NCBI GenBank assembly: GCA_949287835.1
Contig: CASEHV010000034.1
Coordinates: 1-53,440 of the forward strand
Length of the DNA stretch: 53,440 bases
Direction: 5' to 3'
Source of the DNA: an uncultured Helicobacter sp.
GTDB taxonomy: Bacteria > Campylobacterota > Campylobacteria > Campylobacterales > Helicobacteraceae
In this document: positions 44,021 to 53,440 of the stretch, one piece after another
Layout of the letters: every line of letters begins with the position of its first letter
Numbering within the stretch: position 1 is the first letter of the stretch
Notes under the pieces: generated by a model
Databases searched by the model: none
What the model was told of the DNA's origin: nothing
What the model saw: the letters and a program-made list of their open reading frames with translations, nothing else
Translations under genes and position numbers: made by a program

Positions 44021-44992
44021 ATGAAACGCATATTATTTTATATATCATTGCTTTTAAATATCGCATTTTGTGTAAATATAGAATCTGCAACGATGCACTG
44101 CAATGCTGGAAACATGACTGCATGTTCCATACTTGGCGACATGTATTATGTGGGTGATGAGGTTAGTCAGGATTATAAAAAGGCATATAGCTTTTGGCAG
44201 AGGGCATGTGATTTTAAGGAAGTAAATGCCTGTTACAATCTAGGCGTCATGTATCAGGAGGGCAATGGAGTAGAGCAAAGCTACGAAAATGCCCTACCAT
44301 TTTATGAAAAAGCCTGCAATGTCTCCCATGCATCTGCATGTCTAAATCTAGGATTTATGTATCAATATGGGCATGGCGTAAAAAAAGATGAAAAAAAATC
44401 AAGGGAATTATATAATACAGCATGTAATGGTGGCAAAATAGAGGCTTGTTATAGTTTGGGAAATCTATATTTCTATGGCAAAGGTGGAGACAAGGACTAT
44501 AAAAAAGCCAGAGACTTATACGAAAAAGCATGTAGAGGCGACCATGATGATGCCTGTGATAATCTAGGAGTAATGTATGCAAAGGGCGAGGGGATAGAAA
44601 AAGACTATGACAAGGCAAGGGATTTTTTCACAGAAGTTTGTGCAAATGATAAAGCGGGAGCATGTTATAATCTTGGAATCTTATATGACTACGGCTGGGG
44701 TGTGAAACAAAGCTATGAAAAAGCAGTGGAGCTATACATAAAATCTTGCAATATGCACCACATAAAAGCATGCTTTAATCTAGGAATCATGTATAACAAC
44801 GGCTATGGTGTAAAGATTGACTATATGAAAGCAATGGGTCTTTACACAAAATCCTGCAATATGGGACACTATGGTGCATGCCATAATATAGCAGCAATGT
44901 ATCATCTAGGCAATGGCGTCAGAAAAGATGATGAGATTTCAAGAAAGTATCTCAAAGAGGCATGTGAGTTAGGGGATAAAGATTCTTGCTAA
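44021..44992 (+). CDS. Hcp-like cysteine-rich Sel1-repeat protein
   Basis: 323 residues: signal peptide (1-17) followed by eight Sel1 repeats of 36 residues and a terminal half repeat. Each unit has the form xxACxNLGxMYxxGxGVxxDYxKAxxxYxKAC, with two Cys seven to nine residues apart across the repeat junction, forming a disulfide per repeat as in H. pylori HcpA-HcpE. These are secreted solenoid proteins, in HcpA/HcpC immunogenic. The particular member is not assigned. The ribosome site is weak. Confidence 0.9.
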   Translation: MKRILFYISLLLNIAFCVNIESATMHCNAGNMTACSILGDMYYVGDEVSQDYKKAYSFWQRACDFKEVNACYNLGVMYQEGNGVEQSYENALPFYEKACNVSHASACLNLGFMYQYGHGVKKDEKKSRELYNTACNGGKIEACYSLGNLYFYGKGGDKDYKKARDLYEKACRGDHDDACDNLGVMYAKGEGIEKDYDKARDFFTEVCANDKAGACYNLGILYDYGWGVKQSYEKAVELYIKSCNMHHIKACFNLGIMYNNGYGVKIDYMKAMGLYTKSCNMGHYGACHNIAAMYHLGNGVRKDDEISRKYLKEACELGDKDSC

Positions 44993-45100
44993 GTTTAAAG
45001 TTAATGCTACAGAAAATCTTAAGTTAATATTGTGAAACATAATGTAGCTTTTGTATTTTGCTTAATATTTTTATAAAATAATTAATTTTAATATTGATTC

Positions 45101-45131
45101 TAAAGATTCTTCGACTCCATCTCAAAATGAC
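45101..45131. repeat. dispersed 31-bp repeat, second copy
   Basis: TAAAGATTCTTCG, seven bases, CTCAAAATGAC: the same element and spacing as 12461-12491. It lies in a 260-base AT-rich gap between the Hcp-like gene and apt in which I see no gene. Confidence 0.6.
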
Positions 45132-45252
45132 AGGGTAATGTCATATTGAATAAAAGCAAAACATCTTTTGATTTTAAAAAATGAGAATCTAAATTCCAAA
45201 ATAAAACATTCTGCTTAATAAAAATATTATTTTGAGATTTTATCAAATATAA

Positions 45253-45909
45253 TCAAACATCTATAAGCGAAAACACATGTGTCATAGTTGCTATTGCCTT
45301 TCTCTCTTTTGTCTCGGAGAACTCCGTGAGATTAATGAGGCATGGAAATTCTATACATTTTCCCTCTAGTCTTGATATAAGATTCAAAGCTGCATGTGCG
45401 GTGCCACCCGTTGCTATAACATCATCTATTAAAATAACATTAGCACCTCTAACGCCAGCAAAGGCATCTTCTTTTATCTCTATGCAGTCTTGCCCGTATT
45501 CCAAAGCATAGTTTTGAGAGATAATCTTGCCGGGTAATTTACCCTTTTTCCTTATAGGCACAAAGCCAGCCTTAAGTGAATATGCCAACGCAGAGCCTAG
45601 CATAAATCCGCGTGCCTCTATACCAACTACATATTCTATTTTGTAGGCTTGATAACGATTTGTAAGCATCGTTATATATTCATTAAATAATTTTGCATTT
45701 TGGAAAAATGGCGTTATATCCTTGAAAATTATTCCCTTTTTGGGAAAATCCTCTACGTCCTCTATGGTATTTTCTATTTCCTCTCTTAATGTTGGCTTAC
45801 GTTTTGCCATTTTGACTTCATTGTGATTTGCATTATCATCTAATACTAAATCCTCTAAACTAAAGGCATTTACTGGTTTTTCTATCTCTTTAACCTTCTT
45901 TCTAAACAT
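45253..45909 (-). CDS. apt: adenine phosphoribosyltransferase with N-terminal extension
   Basis: Apt makes AMP from adenine and PRPP. The core (about 40-218) has DFPKKGIIFKDITP, YVVGIEARGFMLGSALA, FVPIRKKGKLPG and the PRPP loop VILIDDVIATGGTA (about 158-171). About 35 extra, acidic residues precede it. The start is ATG 45909 behind AAAGGAAG; another ATG (MAKRKPTL) would give the usual length. Followed downstream by rpiB, M50-like and lepB in reverse order, as in H. pylori. Confidence 0.92.
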   Translation of the reverse strand: MFRKKVKEIEKPVNAFSLEDLVLDDNANHNEVKMAKRKPTLREEIENTIEDVEDFPKKGIIFKDITPFFQNAKLFNEYITMLTNRYQAYKIEYVVGIEARGFMLGSALAYSLKAGFVPIRKKGKLPGKIISQNYALEYGQDCIEIKEDAFAGVRGANVILIDDVIATGGTAHAALNLISRLEGKCIEFPCLINLTEFSETKERKAIATMTHVFSLIDV

Positions 45910-45970
45910 GTTACTTCCTTTAAAAAAATTTAGCCTAGAATACATAATGAGAATCCAACTTTCACATAAT

Positions 45971-46309
45971 CTAAAGCAATGCTTCGATTTTCTGCTCTAA
46001 ATCCTTGATTTTACTTTTATAATTATCCGTCTCTATGCGATATTGAGAATTTCTCTGTTTCAATGTTTTAACCTCACTTTTTAGCGAATTTAACTCTTTG
46101 GTTAAAATATCAATATTCCCCAATGCCCTTTGTAGTGAAAGCTGATGTTTTTGTATTAGCACCTCTGTCTCTACTAAAGTGTATTTCATATGTGCGGATT
46201 CTTTTCTCTCCTTTTGCGCTACGCTTCTGTAATAAAATGCACTAACAAGCATAAATAGGACAAATAAAATAAAGATTGTCAAAGCAAACCAAGATATAAA
46301 ATTACTCAT
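45971..46309 (-). CDS. small membrane-anchored coiled-coil protein
   Basis: 112 residues: one N-terminal helix (about 5-28), then a long coiled coil to the end (heptad Leu in LTKELNSLKSEVKTLKQRN). AAAGGAT precedes the ATG. It sits between rpiB and apt, where H. pylori also has a small uncharacterised gene. No function is known to me. Confidence 0.75.
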   Translation of the reverse strand: MSNFISWFALTIFILFVLFMLVSAFYYRSVAQKERKESAHMKYTLVETEVLIQKHQLSLQRALGNIDILTKELNSLKSEVKTLKQRNSQYRIETDNYKSKIKDLEQKIEALL

Positions 46310-46324
46310 TTATAATCCTTTATC

Positions 46325-46747
46325 TCATGATAGTTTCTGCACTCTCCCAAAGTGCCGTCCGCCATCAAAACTCTCATTCAAAAATATATCTAAAATATGT
46401 TGAGCTACTCCATATCCTAGCAGTCGCTCTCCTAGACAAAGCACATTTGCGTCATTATGTCTTCTAGCCATAGATGCCATGTAGGAATCTGTGCATAAAG
46501 CTGCCCTTATGCCACTATGTCTATTAGCAGCAATGCTCATGCCAATTCCACTACCGCATACAAGTATGCCACGATTTTTATTATCTTTTAACACTTCTTT
46601 ACATAATAAATTAGCCATGTCGGGATAATCCACAGATGCATCATCATATACACCCAAATCGATAAATTCTAATTCTTTTTTCTGCATATAGGAGATAATA
46701 AAATCTTTAAGCCTCAATCCAGCATGGTCACTGGCTATAAACAACAT
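46325..46747 (-). CDS. rpiB: ribose-5-phosphate isomerase B
   Basis: Interconverts ribose-5-phosphate and ribulose-5-phosphate. 140 residues with IASDHAGLRLKDFI at the N-terminus, the active-site loop CGSGIGMSIAANRH (about 64-77) and the SMARRHNDANVLCLGERLLG stretch (about 91-110). The start is ATG 46747 behind AGAGG; the frame's GTG two codons earlier is less likely. Confidence 0.95.
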   Translation of the reverse strand: MLFIASDHAGLRLKDFIISYMQKKELEFIDLGVYDDASVDYPDMANLLCKEVLKDNKNRGILVCGSGIGMSIAANRHSGIRAALCTDSYMASMARRHNDANVLCLGERLLGYGVAQHILDIFLNESFDGGRHFGRVQKLS

Positions 46748-46768
46748 ACGCACCTCTTTATCGATATG

Positions 46769-47416
46769 TCAAACTAAATCAAATATAGCAATCACCGCTC
46801 TAGTCGCCATAGATATAATACTCTTAGTTTGAGGGATTATCAATACCAAAACTACTATAATGATACCATATTTTTCAAGCCTTTGATACCATCTAGCAAA
46901 TATTGAAGTGCCTAGCATTATGCCTATGAATGCAAGGATTTTTGCCCCATCAAGTGGTGCTATCGGAATGAGATGTATTATACCTAGCATAACATTAATG
47001 GCAGATAGTGTAAGCAAAATATTAGATATTGCCTCACCTATTAAGCCATATTTCGCACCTATTTTTAAAATAAGAAAGATAAAAAATGCACTAAAAAAGC
47101 TAAAGAATGTCCCTGCCAACGACACATATAGGCAACCTTTGATTCCAGACCTCTCCTGTATATTTGGAAATTTTATTGCCATAGGCTTTGCATAGCCAAA
47201 GAATGTTCCATTGATAGCCATTACAATAGGAATGATGAATGAACCAAATATCTCTATATGTTTTAGAGGATTTAATGTGATTCTATCCTGCTTTAGCGGT
47301 GTATTATCCCCAAATCTTATTGCAACAAGACCTACAAAAAGCTCTCTACCTATCGTAGAGATAAGCATTAATATAATATAAACACAGATTAGTATAAATA
47401 AATCAACTAATTCCAT
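46769..47416 (-). CDS. M50 site-2-protease-like membrane protein without the zinc motif
   Basis: 215 residues, about five to six helices, following M50 proteases: RFGDNTPLKQDRITLNPLKH (about 34-53) and IPIAPLDGAKIL (about 150-161) match well. The HExxH that normally precedes the first of these reads RELFV, so both zinc His are absent while the Glu and the LDG Asp remain. It is probably inactive as a protease. H. pylori has a gene at the same place between rpiB and lepB. AGGATT precedes the ATG. Confidence 0.75.
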   Translation of the reverse strand: MELVDLFILICVYIILMLISTIGRELFVGLVAIRFGDNTPLKQDRITLNPLKHIEIFGSFIIPIVMAINGTFFGYAKPMAIKFPNIQERSGIKGCLYVSLAGTFFSFFSAFFIFLILKIGAKYGLIGEAISNILLTLSAINVMLGIIHLIPIAPLDGAKILAFIGIMLGTSIFARWYQRLEKYGIIIVVLVLIIPQTKSIISMATRAVIAIFDLV

Positions 47417-47439
47417 GTATATAAATCCTAACCATTGTT

Positions 47440-48378
47440 TTACTCGTCTATGGCTTTTACATGGTCATAGTATCTATATTCCCCACGAAACTTCTCTGCA
47501 TGACTTTCTAGCCAACTCACACTTTTAAAGATTCTATTCCAGCGAATCTTATATCGATTTTTCTCCTCTTGAGATTGAGATTCTATACTATCTTTTAATG
47601 TTATGCTAAAGTAAGTAAACCATGGCTGCCCTATGATTCTACTATAATCAACTACGCCCCAAAATCTAGAATCCTCGCTATTGTCCCTATTATCTCCTAC
47701 CATGAAATAGGAATCTTTATCTACCTCTCTGTAAAATATCATATCACCATTATACTCCATAGGAGTCATTGCTATACCTCTTCTGCTACTTGCTATATGA
47801 TTGTTTGTAATGCTTGAACTCATATATCTATAATATAGCTCCTCATAGCTACTAAATGGCTCCACCCTGCCATCTTTCTCGCCATAGTGGATTCCGATAT
47901 GTTCTCTTGAATATGGCTCTTTCACATATTTTTCACCAAAAAACTCATCTATATGATAACCCTTAAAATGCTCCTCTATATAAGAATCTCCCTCAAATGG
48001 TCTAAGATAGATTCCATGTCGTGTAAAAATAATCTTATCTCCACCAACTGCAAAATTTCGCTTTATATAATAAGTCTTATCATCGCCTGGAGGGTGAAAA
48101 ACAACCAAGTCTCCTCGTTTTGGTCCGCTACCCGCTATTAAATGCTTATTACCAAAAAAATCTGGCAATATCGGAATCTCTACAAATGGAATCTTTGGTG
48201 TAGGAACGCCGTATGAAAATTTTTTAACAAACATCATATCGCCCTCATATAGAGAGCCAACCATAGAACGACTAGGTATAATAAAGCCCTGTGCTACAAA
48301 AGATATGAGAAATAAAAATAAGATAATAACGCCAACCCAGCTAGAAAAAAATCTATACAGAGAAGCCAATATCCTCAT
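47440..48378 (-). CDS. lepB: signal peptidase I
   Basis: 312 residues, with an N-terminal helix (about 10-30). Catalytic Ser is in FIIPSRSMVGSL (about 38) and the Lys base in TYYIKRNFAVGGDKI (about 107). GDNRDNSEDSRFWG (about 232-245) is the third conserved box. Start is ATG 48378 behind TTAGGAG; an upstream in-frame ATG is less likely. It cuts signal peptides of exported proteins in the inner membrane. Confidence 0.95.
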   Translation of the reverse strand: MRILASLYRFFSSWVGVIILFLFLISFVAQGFIIPSRSMVGSLYEGDMMFVKKFSYGVPTPKIPFVEIPILPDFFGNKHLIAGSGPKRGDLVVFHPPGDDKTYYIKRNFAVGGDKIIFTRHGIYLRPFEGDSYIEEHFKGYHIDEFFGEKYVKEPYSREHIGIHYGEKDGRVEPFSSYEELYYRYMSSSITNNHIASSRRGIAMTPMEYNGDMIFYREVDKDSYFMVGDNRDNSEDSRFWGVVDYSRIIGQPWFTYFSITLKDSIESQSQEEKNRYKIRWNRIFKSVSWLESHAEKFRGEYRYYDHVKAIDE

Positions 48379-48512
48379 CAAAACTCCTAACTCAAACATT
48401 CCAAAAGATTCTACTAATGTAATATTAATAAAAATGTTTTTTGTTATAGAGCTTTATTTTTAAGAATCTTTCAAGTTTTTCTGTTGTTTGCCGATAGTTT
48501 TTGGCATTTTGG

Positions 48513-48518
48513 TAGAAT
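48513..48518 (+). promoter_or_regulatory. -10 box before rpoD
   Basis: GGTAGAATTT, with TAGAAT 25 bases before the rpoD ATG at 48543. Confidence 0.45.
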
Positions 48519-48542
48519 TTAGTGAAAATGGCGGAGGTTTGC

Positions 48543-50399
48543 ATGTCTGAAGTAATGAATGAGAAATTAGAAGAGTTATTTAAAAATTCCACAAGCGATT
48601 TTGTCTCCTATGAGAATATAGCACATGTAATAGATACAAAGCCCACTATGGCATTAGTGCAGAAAATTAAAGAGCTATGCAAGAAATATAAAAAAGACTT
48701 GATTAGCTCATCTGAGATGGCTAAGAATCTAAATGAGAAAGATAAGATTCAAGAGCAGAAAATACGGCAGAAAAATATCGAGGAATCTCTAAGCGAGGAG
48801 TTTGACTTCCAGCCTGAAAAGGAGCTATTAGAGTGGAGTAGAAGCGATAGTCCTGTGCGTATGTATCTAAGAGAGATGGGGCAGATTCCATTACTTAGCA
48901 AAGAAGAGGAAGTTAGCCTTAGCAAAGACATGGAAAAAGGTGAGGATATTATCATCGATGCGATATGCTCTGTGCCATATCTCATTGACTTTATCTATGA
49001 TTATCAAGATGCGTTGGTGAATAGAGAAAGACGTGTAAAAGAATTGTTTAAAAGCTTTGATGATAATCAAGATGATAATGATGATGACTATGAGATGAAA
49101 GATAGCGATGAGGAGCAGAAAGCAAAAAAGAAAAATTCAAAAGCAGATGACGTACGTGTGAAAAAAGTTATAGACAGCTTTTCTGCACTAAAAGAGGCAA
49201 AAGATGATTGGCTTGACTTTATAAAAAAGCAAAATGAAAGTAGCAAGGCAAAACTTAGTAAAGATGAATTATTATTAAACACACTTTTACTAGCACATAA
49301 AAAAGATATTTTAAAGCAAAGACTCCTAGCACTAGGTCCCACTAGCAAGCTTATAAATGAGCTTACTAAAGCTATGGAAAATAGCCTAAAAAATGACGAT
49401 GGATTCGACAGAGAGTTAAAAAGGCTTGAGTATAGGCTAAATCTTTTCAATGACGCATTACTTGAGAATCACAAAAAGATTTTAGAAAATATCACAAATA
49501 TGAGCAGGGAAGACATAGCAGCACAGGTATCTGAAAATACTGCCATAGCGACTTATATTGAGATTCAAAAACTCTATAAAACCCGTGAGGCTAGTAGAAG
49601 CGACTTTAATCTTGAGCCAGAAAAGCTAAAAGAGATTTTGGAGCAGATAAAACGTGGCAAAAAGATTTCTGATACCGCAAAAGTCAAGATGAGTAGGAGC
49701 AATCTAAGACTTGTTGTAAGCATTGCAAAACGTTATACAAATAGGGGGCTACCATTCCTAGACCTCATACAGGAGGGCAATATAGGATTGATGAAAGCTG
49801 TAGATAAATTTGAGTATAGAAAAGAATATAAATTCTCTACCTATGCTACATGGTGGATAAAGCAGGCAATATCACGTGCGATAGCTGACCAAGCTAGAAC
49901 TATTCGGATTCCAATACACATGATTGATACAATTAATAAGATTAAAAATATCATGAGAAAGCACTCTCAGGAGAAAGGCGAGGAACTAGATGTAGAATCT
50001 ATTGCAAAGCAGGTTGGGCTAAGCGTAGATAAAGTAAAAAATGTCATAAAAATCACAAAAGAGCCAATTAGCCTAGAAGCCCCAGTTGGCAATGATGATG
50101 ATGGAAAATTTGGAGATTTTGTAGAAGATAAAAGCACGGTAAATCCTATGGATGCAATGCTACAAGAAGACTTACGCAAACAAATAGAAAGTGTCTTAGA
50201 CCAGCTAAATGAGCGCGAAAAAGCTGTTATCACAATGAGATTTGGATTACTAGATGACGAGAGCGATAGAACATTAGAGGAGATTGGCAAGGCGCTAAAT
50301 GTAACGCGCGAAAGAGTACGTCAGATAGAATCAAGTGCCATTAAAAAGCTAAAACACCCAAAAATAGGGAGGCAGTTAAGGCAGTATTTGGGTGGATAA
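48543..50399 (+). CDS. rpoD: primary sigma factor (sigma-70/80)
   Basis: 618 residues. Region 1.2 is [20 protein letters not shown] (about 103-122), region 2 is [20 protein letters not shown] through [20 protein letters not shown] (about 390-450), region 4 is [21 protein letters not shown] long acidic/Lys-rich spacer (about 175-215) occupies the non-conserved region. The start is ATG 48543 behind GGAGG; an in-frame ATG 21 bases earlier has no such site. Confidence 0.97.
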   Translation: MSEVMNEKLEELFKNSTSDFVSYENIAHVIDTKPTMALVQKIKELCKKYKKDLISSSEMAKNLNEKDKIQEQKIRQKNIEESLSEEFDFQPEKELLEWSRSDSPVRMYLREMGQIPLLSKEEEVSLSKDMEKGEDIIIDAICSVPYLIDFIYDYQDALVNRERRVKELFKSFDDNQDDNDDDYEMKDSDEEQKAKKKNSKADDVRVKKVIDSFSALKEAKDDWLDFIKKQNESSKAKLSKDELLLNTLLLAHKKDILKQRLLALGPTSKLINELTKAMENSLKNDDGFDRELKRLEYRLNLFNDALLENHKKILENITNMSREDIAAQVSENTAIATYIEIQKLYKTREASRSDFNLEPEKLKEILEQIKRGKKISDTAKVKMSRSNLRLVVSIAKRYTNRGLPFLDLIQEGNIGLMKAVDKFEYRKEYKFSTYATWWIKQAISRAIADQARTIRIPIHMIDTINKIKNIMRKHSQEKGEELDVESIAKQVGLSVDKVKNVIKITKEPISLEAPVGNDDDGKFGDFVEDKSTVNPMDAMLQEDLRKQIESVLDQLNEREKAVITMRFGLLDDESDRTLEEIGKALNVTRERVRQIESSAIKKLKHPKIGRQLRQYLGG

Positions 50400-50437
50400 T
50401 ACTTTTATTCTTATTTGTTTTCTTTTGCTTTGTTGGG

Positions 50438-50443
50438 TATAAT
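50438..50443 (+). promoter_or_regulatory. -10 box for hisIE
   Basis: GGGTATAATG, perfect TATAAT 29 bases before the hisIE ATG. Confidence 0.6.
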
Positions 50444-50471
50444 GTCAGGCAAAAAATGGTTATGAATATTT

Positions 50472-51149
50472 ATGAGCTTAGATTTGGATAATATAAAATG
50501 GAATGATGATTCTATACTGCCTTGCATAGCACAGGAGCATGAGAGCAATGAAGTGCTAATGCTTGCATATATGAATAAAGAAGCATTAGAGTTAAGCATA
50601 CAAACAGGCATTGCACACTATTACTCACGTAGTAAAAGGCGACTTTGGAAAAAGGGTGAGCAAAGCGGGAATGTGCAGGAGATAAAAGAAATATTACTTG
50701 ACTGCGATAATGACACCATTTTACTCAAGGTTGCACAAAAAGGCGTGGCATGTCATACTGGTGCTAAAAGTTGCTTTTTCAAACAAATAAAGATAGAATC
50801 TAATATAGAAACCAAACATGACGTAACAGGATTCTATAATACCCTTGATATTTTATATCATAATATTTTGCAAAGGAAATCAGCAAATAAAGATAAATCA
50901 TACACCGCACTGTTATTTTCCAAAGGAGATAATGGCATTGCTAAAAAGATTATCGAGGAGAGCGGTGAGCTTTGTCTTGCGATGAAAGATAATGATGAGC
51001 ATGAGATTATCCATGAGTGTGCCGATGTTTTCTATCATATACTTGTTGCACTAGCATATCACAATATCGATGTAGATAGAATCTATCAAGAGCTATCAAG
51101 TCGCATGGGCATGAGCGGAATAGAAGAAAAGCAAAATAGGCGGAAATAA
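50472..51149 (+). CDS. hisIE: bifunctional phosphoribosyl-AMP cyclohydrolase / phosphoribosyl-ATP pyrophosphatase
   Basis: Second and third steps of histidine synthesis. 225 residues. HisI domain (1-110): [26 protein letters not shown] and the zinc Cys/His in [11 protein letters not shown] and [13 protein letters not shown]. HisE domain (about 115-215): [23 protein letters not shown] and [13 protein letters not shown], the helical metal-binding pyrophosphatase. No other his genes are near. The DUF2393 gene starts 2 bases after its stop. Confidence 0.95.
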   Translation: MSLDLDNIKWNDDSILPCIAQEHESNEVLMLAYMNKEALELSIQTGIAHYYSRSKRRLWKKGEQSGNVQEIKEILLDCDNDTILLKVAQKGVACHTGAKSCFFKQIKIESNIETKHDVTGFYNTLDILYHNILQRKSANKDKSYTALLFSKGDNGIAKKIIEESGELCLAMKDNDEHEIIHECADVFYHILVALAYHNIDVDRIYQELSSRMGMSGIEEKQNRRK

Positions 51150-51151
51150 AT

Positions 51152-52126
51152 ATGAAAGAAACTCTAAAGCACGTAAAAGATATATTAAGCGAGTTTTTCT
51201 CATATTTACACCTCTACGATATTGCACTTTTTTCTGCATTTTTGCTTTTATCTATGTGCTTTATTTTTCTATCTTTCATTGCCTTTAGGCGAAAGTTGCT
51301 TTGCATTCCGCTTTTTATTATAGGCTTTGCCATTGCCATTGCGATTCCATTTGCTATGCGATATTTAATGGAAGAGAGATTCTACAAAATAGAAGTAGAT
51401 GAGACATATAATAGAATCTATAATTACTCAGATGTCTATCAGTATATCGCTAAGGTAAAAAATGTAGGGAAAAGAAATATATATGGCTGTATTATTTCTC
51501 ATCGAATCCTCTATGATACCTCAAAAGATAGTAGTATGATAGAGAAATATAGGCATTTATTGCTAAATTATGTAAAACCAAAGCAGGTTTATAACACAGA
51601 TGTAAAACTTGACTTAAAAGTAGGTCAGACTGTAGAGCTAAATAAACTCATCGAGGATTATCCGCACAGAGGTGAGAAATATATAACAAAAATAGAATGC
51701 TATGGAAAAAGTCGTTATGCAGATGGCGACAAAATCCTAAGAGGTGTTTATGAGCCAAAAAATAAAACTAGCGAGGATTCAAAACAAAACAATGCAGAGC
51801 AAGAGAATGTAGATGATTTGGTAGATGATGTTAGTGGTAATGTTGATGACACTTTGGAAGACACTTCGACAGAGCAGCAAGATTCTGTAACACAAACAAC
51901 AGAGGAAAATACAAGTAACGACAACACAACACAGGAAAATACGCAAGAACAGAACAATACAAGCATCGCCCAAGAGCGGAGCGAGGAGCAAAACTCAGAG
52001 GAAAAAAGCAGCAACAATGAAGCACAAAGCAGTCAGCAAAACAATAATGAGCAAACGCTAGATGCGGATTGGAGAGAGAAAAGAGATAATTTCACCGTCC
52101 CACTGCTAAAAGAAACTCCTAGATAA
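51152..52126 (+). CDS. DUF2393 membrane protein with low-complexity tail
   Basis: 324 residues. Two helices near the N-terminus (about 22-44 and 50-68), then a beta-rich domain of about 130 residues (VYQYIAKVKNVGKRNIYGC), which is the DUF2393 pattern found in Campylobacterota next to hisIE. From about 205 to 310 it is a Gln/Asn/Glu/Thr/Ser-rich disordered stretch with recurring TTQEN and EQNN units, then a short basic end. Probably an inner-membrane protein with a periplasmic domain; function unknown. Confidence 0.78.
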   Translation: MKETLKHVKDILSEFFSYLHLYDIALFSAFLLLSMCFIFLSFIAFRRKLLCIPLFIIGFAIAIAIPFAMRYLMEERFYKIEVDETYNRIYNYSDVYQYIAKVKNVGKRNIYGCIISHRILYDTSKDSSMIEKYRHLLLNYVKPKQVYNTDVKLDLKVGQTVELNKLIEDYPHRGEKYITKIECYGKSRYADGDKILRGVYEPKNKTSEDSKQNNAEQENVDDLVDDVSGNVDDTLEDTSTEQQDSVTQTTEENTSNDNTTQENTQEQNNTSIAQERSEEQNSEEKSSNNEAQSSQQNNNEQTLDADWREKRDNFTVPLLKETPR

Positions 52127-52342
52127 TCACACTTTTATCTACATTGCATGTTTATTTCCTATTTTTTACCCCAACTCCCAAAATATATTTTATATATCTA
52201 AAAATGTGAAAATTTAATAACAAATATTCATATATAACTTTTATATAATTATATTTTTCATATATTTTAAGCGTTTTAATAATCCATTATAACCTTATAT
52301 ATGAGGTTTGTAACCTAAAAAAATAATAAAAAAAACGATTGC

Positions 52343-52348
52343 TATAAT
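52343..52348 (+). promoter_or_regulatory. -10 box before the terminal chemoreceptor
   Basis: TTGCTATAATTT, perfect TATAAT 29 bases before the ATG at 52377. A run of eight A (52328-52335) lies just upstream. The 250-base gap is otherwise very AT-rich and without a gene. Confidence 0.6.
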
Positions 52349-52376
52349 TTCCGCACAAAAATATCAAAGGATTTTT

Positions 52377-53440
52377 ATGTTTATAGGGAATCTCAAAATA
52401 GGCACAAAGCTGGTTTTGACATTATCTTCGTGGTGCTTTCCTGCATGGTCGCATTATCTTTTGTGGTCGGCTATAAGTCTAACTCTATCCTGCAGATAGA
52501 ATCTGAAAAGTTGCTTATGAATGCGGCGAAACGCTCGGCAAATGCGATTAATGCCTCACTCCAAAGTAGCTATGCCTCACTTGCCCTAACGCAGGCAAAT
52601 TTGCAGAATCTAATCCTAAGTGATATGAATCACAAGGAATTTATCATAGAACAAGAGATAAGTAATATGGCAGATGCCCTGCGTTCCAATGCGTTTTCAT
52701 TTATTTATCTAAAAAATTCGGGATTATTCAAGGGTAGCAAATATGAGTTTGGCAATGATGAGATGATGATGCTAACTTATGATTCTACACCGGGCATCAA
52801 GGGCGGCGTCATTATATCTGGCGCTAGTGAGGAGATTTTAGGCTGGGATAAGGTTAGGAGTGCTATCTCATCTGGCACTCAGACGATAGGTGTGCCACAT
52901 TATTTTACGATAAATAATAATCGTTATTATGTCGCAGTTTTCGCGATGCCATTATTTGATTCTAGCAGTAAGGTTATGGGTGTGCTAGGTGTGCTTGTGG
53001 ATTTGAATGTCATAGGAAATGAGCTAATGGATAAGCAAAGAAGCGTTTTTGATGGTGATTATAGGGCATTGATAGCACAAGATGGCACGATAGTGCTACA
53101 TCCAAATAAGGATTTGCAGGGCAAAAGGATACAGGATTTAAACTCCTCGCCTTCTACTAGGGAGTTCCTTGATATTGTAATGCGTGGCGAGGAGGTTTTA
53201 ATGAAATACTCAAATGTGTATGGGAATCTAAGCTACAGGGCAAATGTCGTGCTAAGGCTAGAGAATTTTGATACAACGTTAAATGTGAATGTAACGCTGC
53301 CTCAAGAATCCATCTTCGCCCCAAGTGTCGCCATAAGGGCAATTATTATAGGCAGCGCCATTATCATCACTGCTATCATTGCTTTAGTGGTATTCATTAT
53401 TGTAAGAAATAATGTTACTCTAAGATTACAAAAGCTACAA
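52377..53440 (+). pseudogene. methyl-accepting chemoreceptor, 5' part, with a frameshift
   Basis: From ATG 52377 (behind AAAGGA) the frame reads MFIGNLKIGTKLVLTLSSW, then soon hits a stop. Adding one base near TT 52427-52428 restores a normal receptor start (TLS-FVVLSCMVALSFVVGYK) that stays open to the window end. It has a first helix, a dCache-type periplasmic sensing domain of about 260 residues (NVIGNELMDK, IAQDGTIVLHPNKDLQGK, LPQESIFAP) and a second helix (AIIIGSAIIITAIIALVVFI) before the window ends. HAMP and signalling domains lie outside. The loss of one base may be real, phase-variable or a sequencing error. Confidence 0.8.

Noticed and set aside
51748-52025. Overlapping antisense ORFs in the DUF2393 tail
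   Set aside because: By-product of the repetitive Gln/Asn/Thr codons on the plus strand.
53157-53342. Antisense 61-codon ORF at the right end
   Set aside because: It lies opposite the receptor sensing domain and has no ribosome site.
1-53440. CRISPR arrays, tRNA/rRNA genes, insertion sequences
   Set aside because: No regular spacer repeats, no cloverleaf-like sequences and no transposase found in any gap.

Overview
This is an AT-rich chromosomal segment from a Helicobacter-like member of the Campylobacterota. The assignment rests on gene order and content that I recognise from Helicobacter: an flgB-flgC-fliE-ftsI block behind a sigma-54 promoter, fliD-fliS, cbpA-hspR, apt-orf-rpiB-M50-like-lepB, yidD-yidC-jag-mnmE, an Hcp-type cysteine-rich Sel1 protein, a secreted gamma-glutamyltranspeptidase, a CheV protein and a DUF2393 protein. 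Species is not determinable by eye.

Layout. 1-650: the 5' part of a C5-cytosine DNA methyltransferase and a small unknown ORF. 786-8861: an EamA transporter, mraY, an operon of exported aldo/keto-reductase-like protein, cbpA and hspR, then cheV, serS and a cytoplasmic PAS chemoreceptor. 8862-12300: an operon for beta-hydroxybutyrate/short-chain acid use (atoE-like, bdhA-like, gntP-like). 12532-20191: ggt, a periplasmic thioredoxin-fold protein, an M23 peptidase, rplI, a YgjP-like metallopeptidase, an EI24/CysZ-like membrane protein and an unusually long FtsI. 20295-29479: fliE, flgC, flgB, a broken gltS, a hutG-like gene with a probable frameshift at its start, a circularly permuted PstS-like protein, smpB, a paired SMR exporter, fliD-fliS and an LptF/LptG-type permease. 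29574-36626 is the most accessory-looking part: two outer-membrane beta-barrels and a lipoprotein, each unit headed by an identical 73-bp repeat, then a two-gene ZorA/ZorB-like motor whose ZorA has a very long cytoplasmic tail. 36946-53440 is mostly core: a YtcJ-like amidohydrolase, PAP2 phosphatase, yidD-yidC-jag-mnmE, a CsoR-type repressor, an Hcp-like protein, apt to lepB, rpoD, hisIE, a DUF2393 protein and the start of a frameshifted chemoreceptor.

How it fits together. Much of the window serves motility and taxis (rod and filament proteins, CheV, two receptors) and the envelope (MraY, FtsI, M23, YidC, LptF/G, LepB, PAP2). The strongest candidate for a little-described system is the ZorAB-like pair at 32218-36626. 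It has the inner-membrane motor proteins of Zorya anti-phage systems, but none of the known effector partners (ZorC/D, ZorE or others) lie next to it. Other notable signals are the 73-bp repeats bracketing a beta-barrel pair with a T11 tract in the promoter region, the permuted PstS, a Tat-exported AKR that has lost its catalytic residues, and a cluster of frameshifts in gltS/hutG.

No tRNA, rRNA, CRISPR array, insertion sequence or origin was seen.
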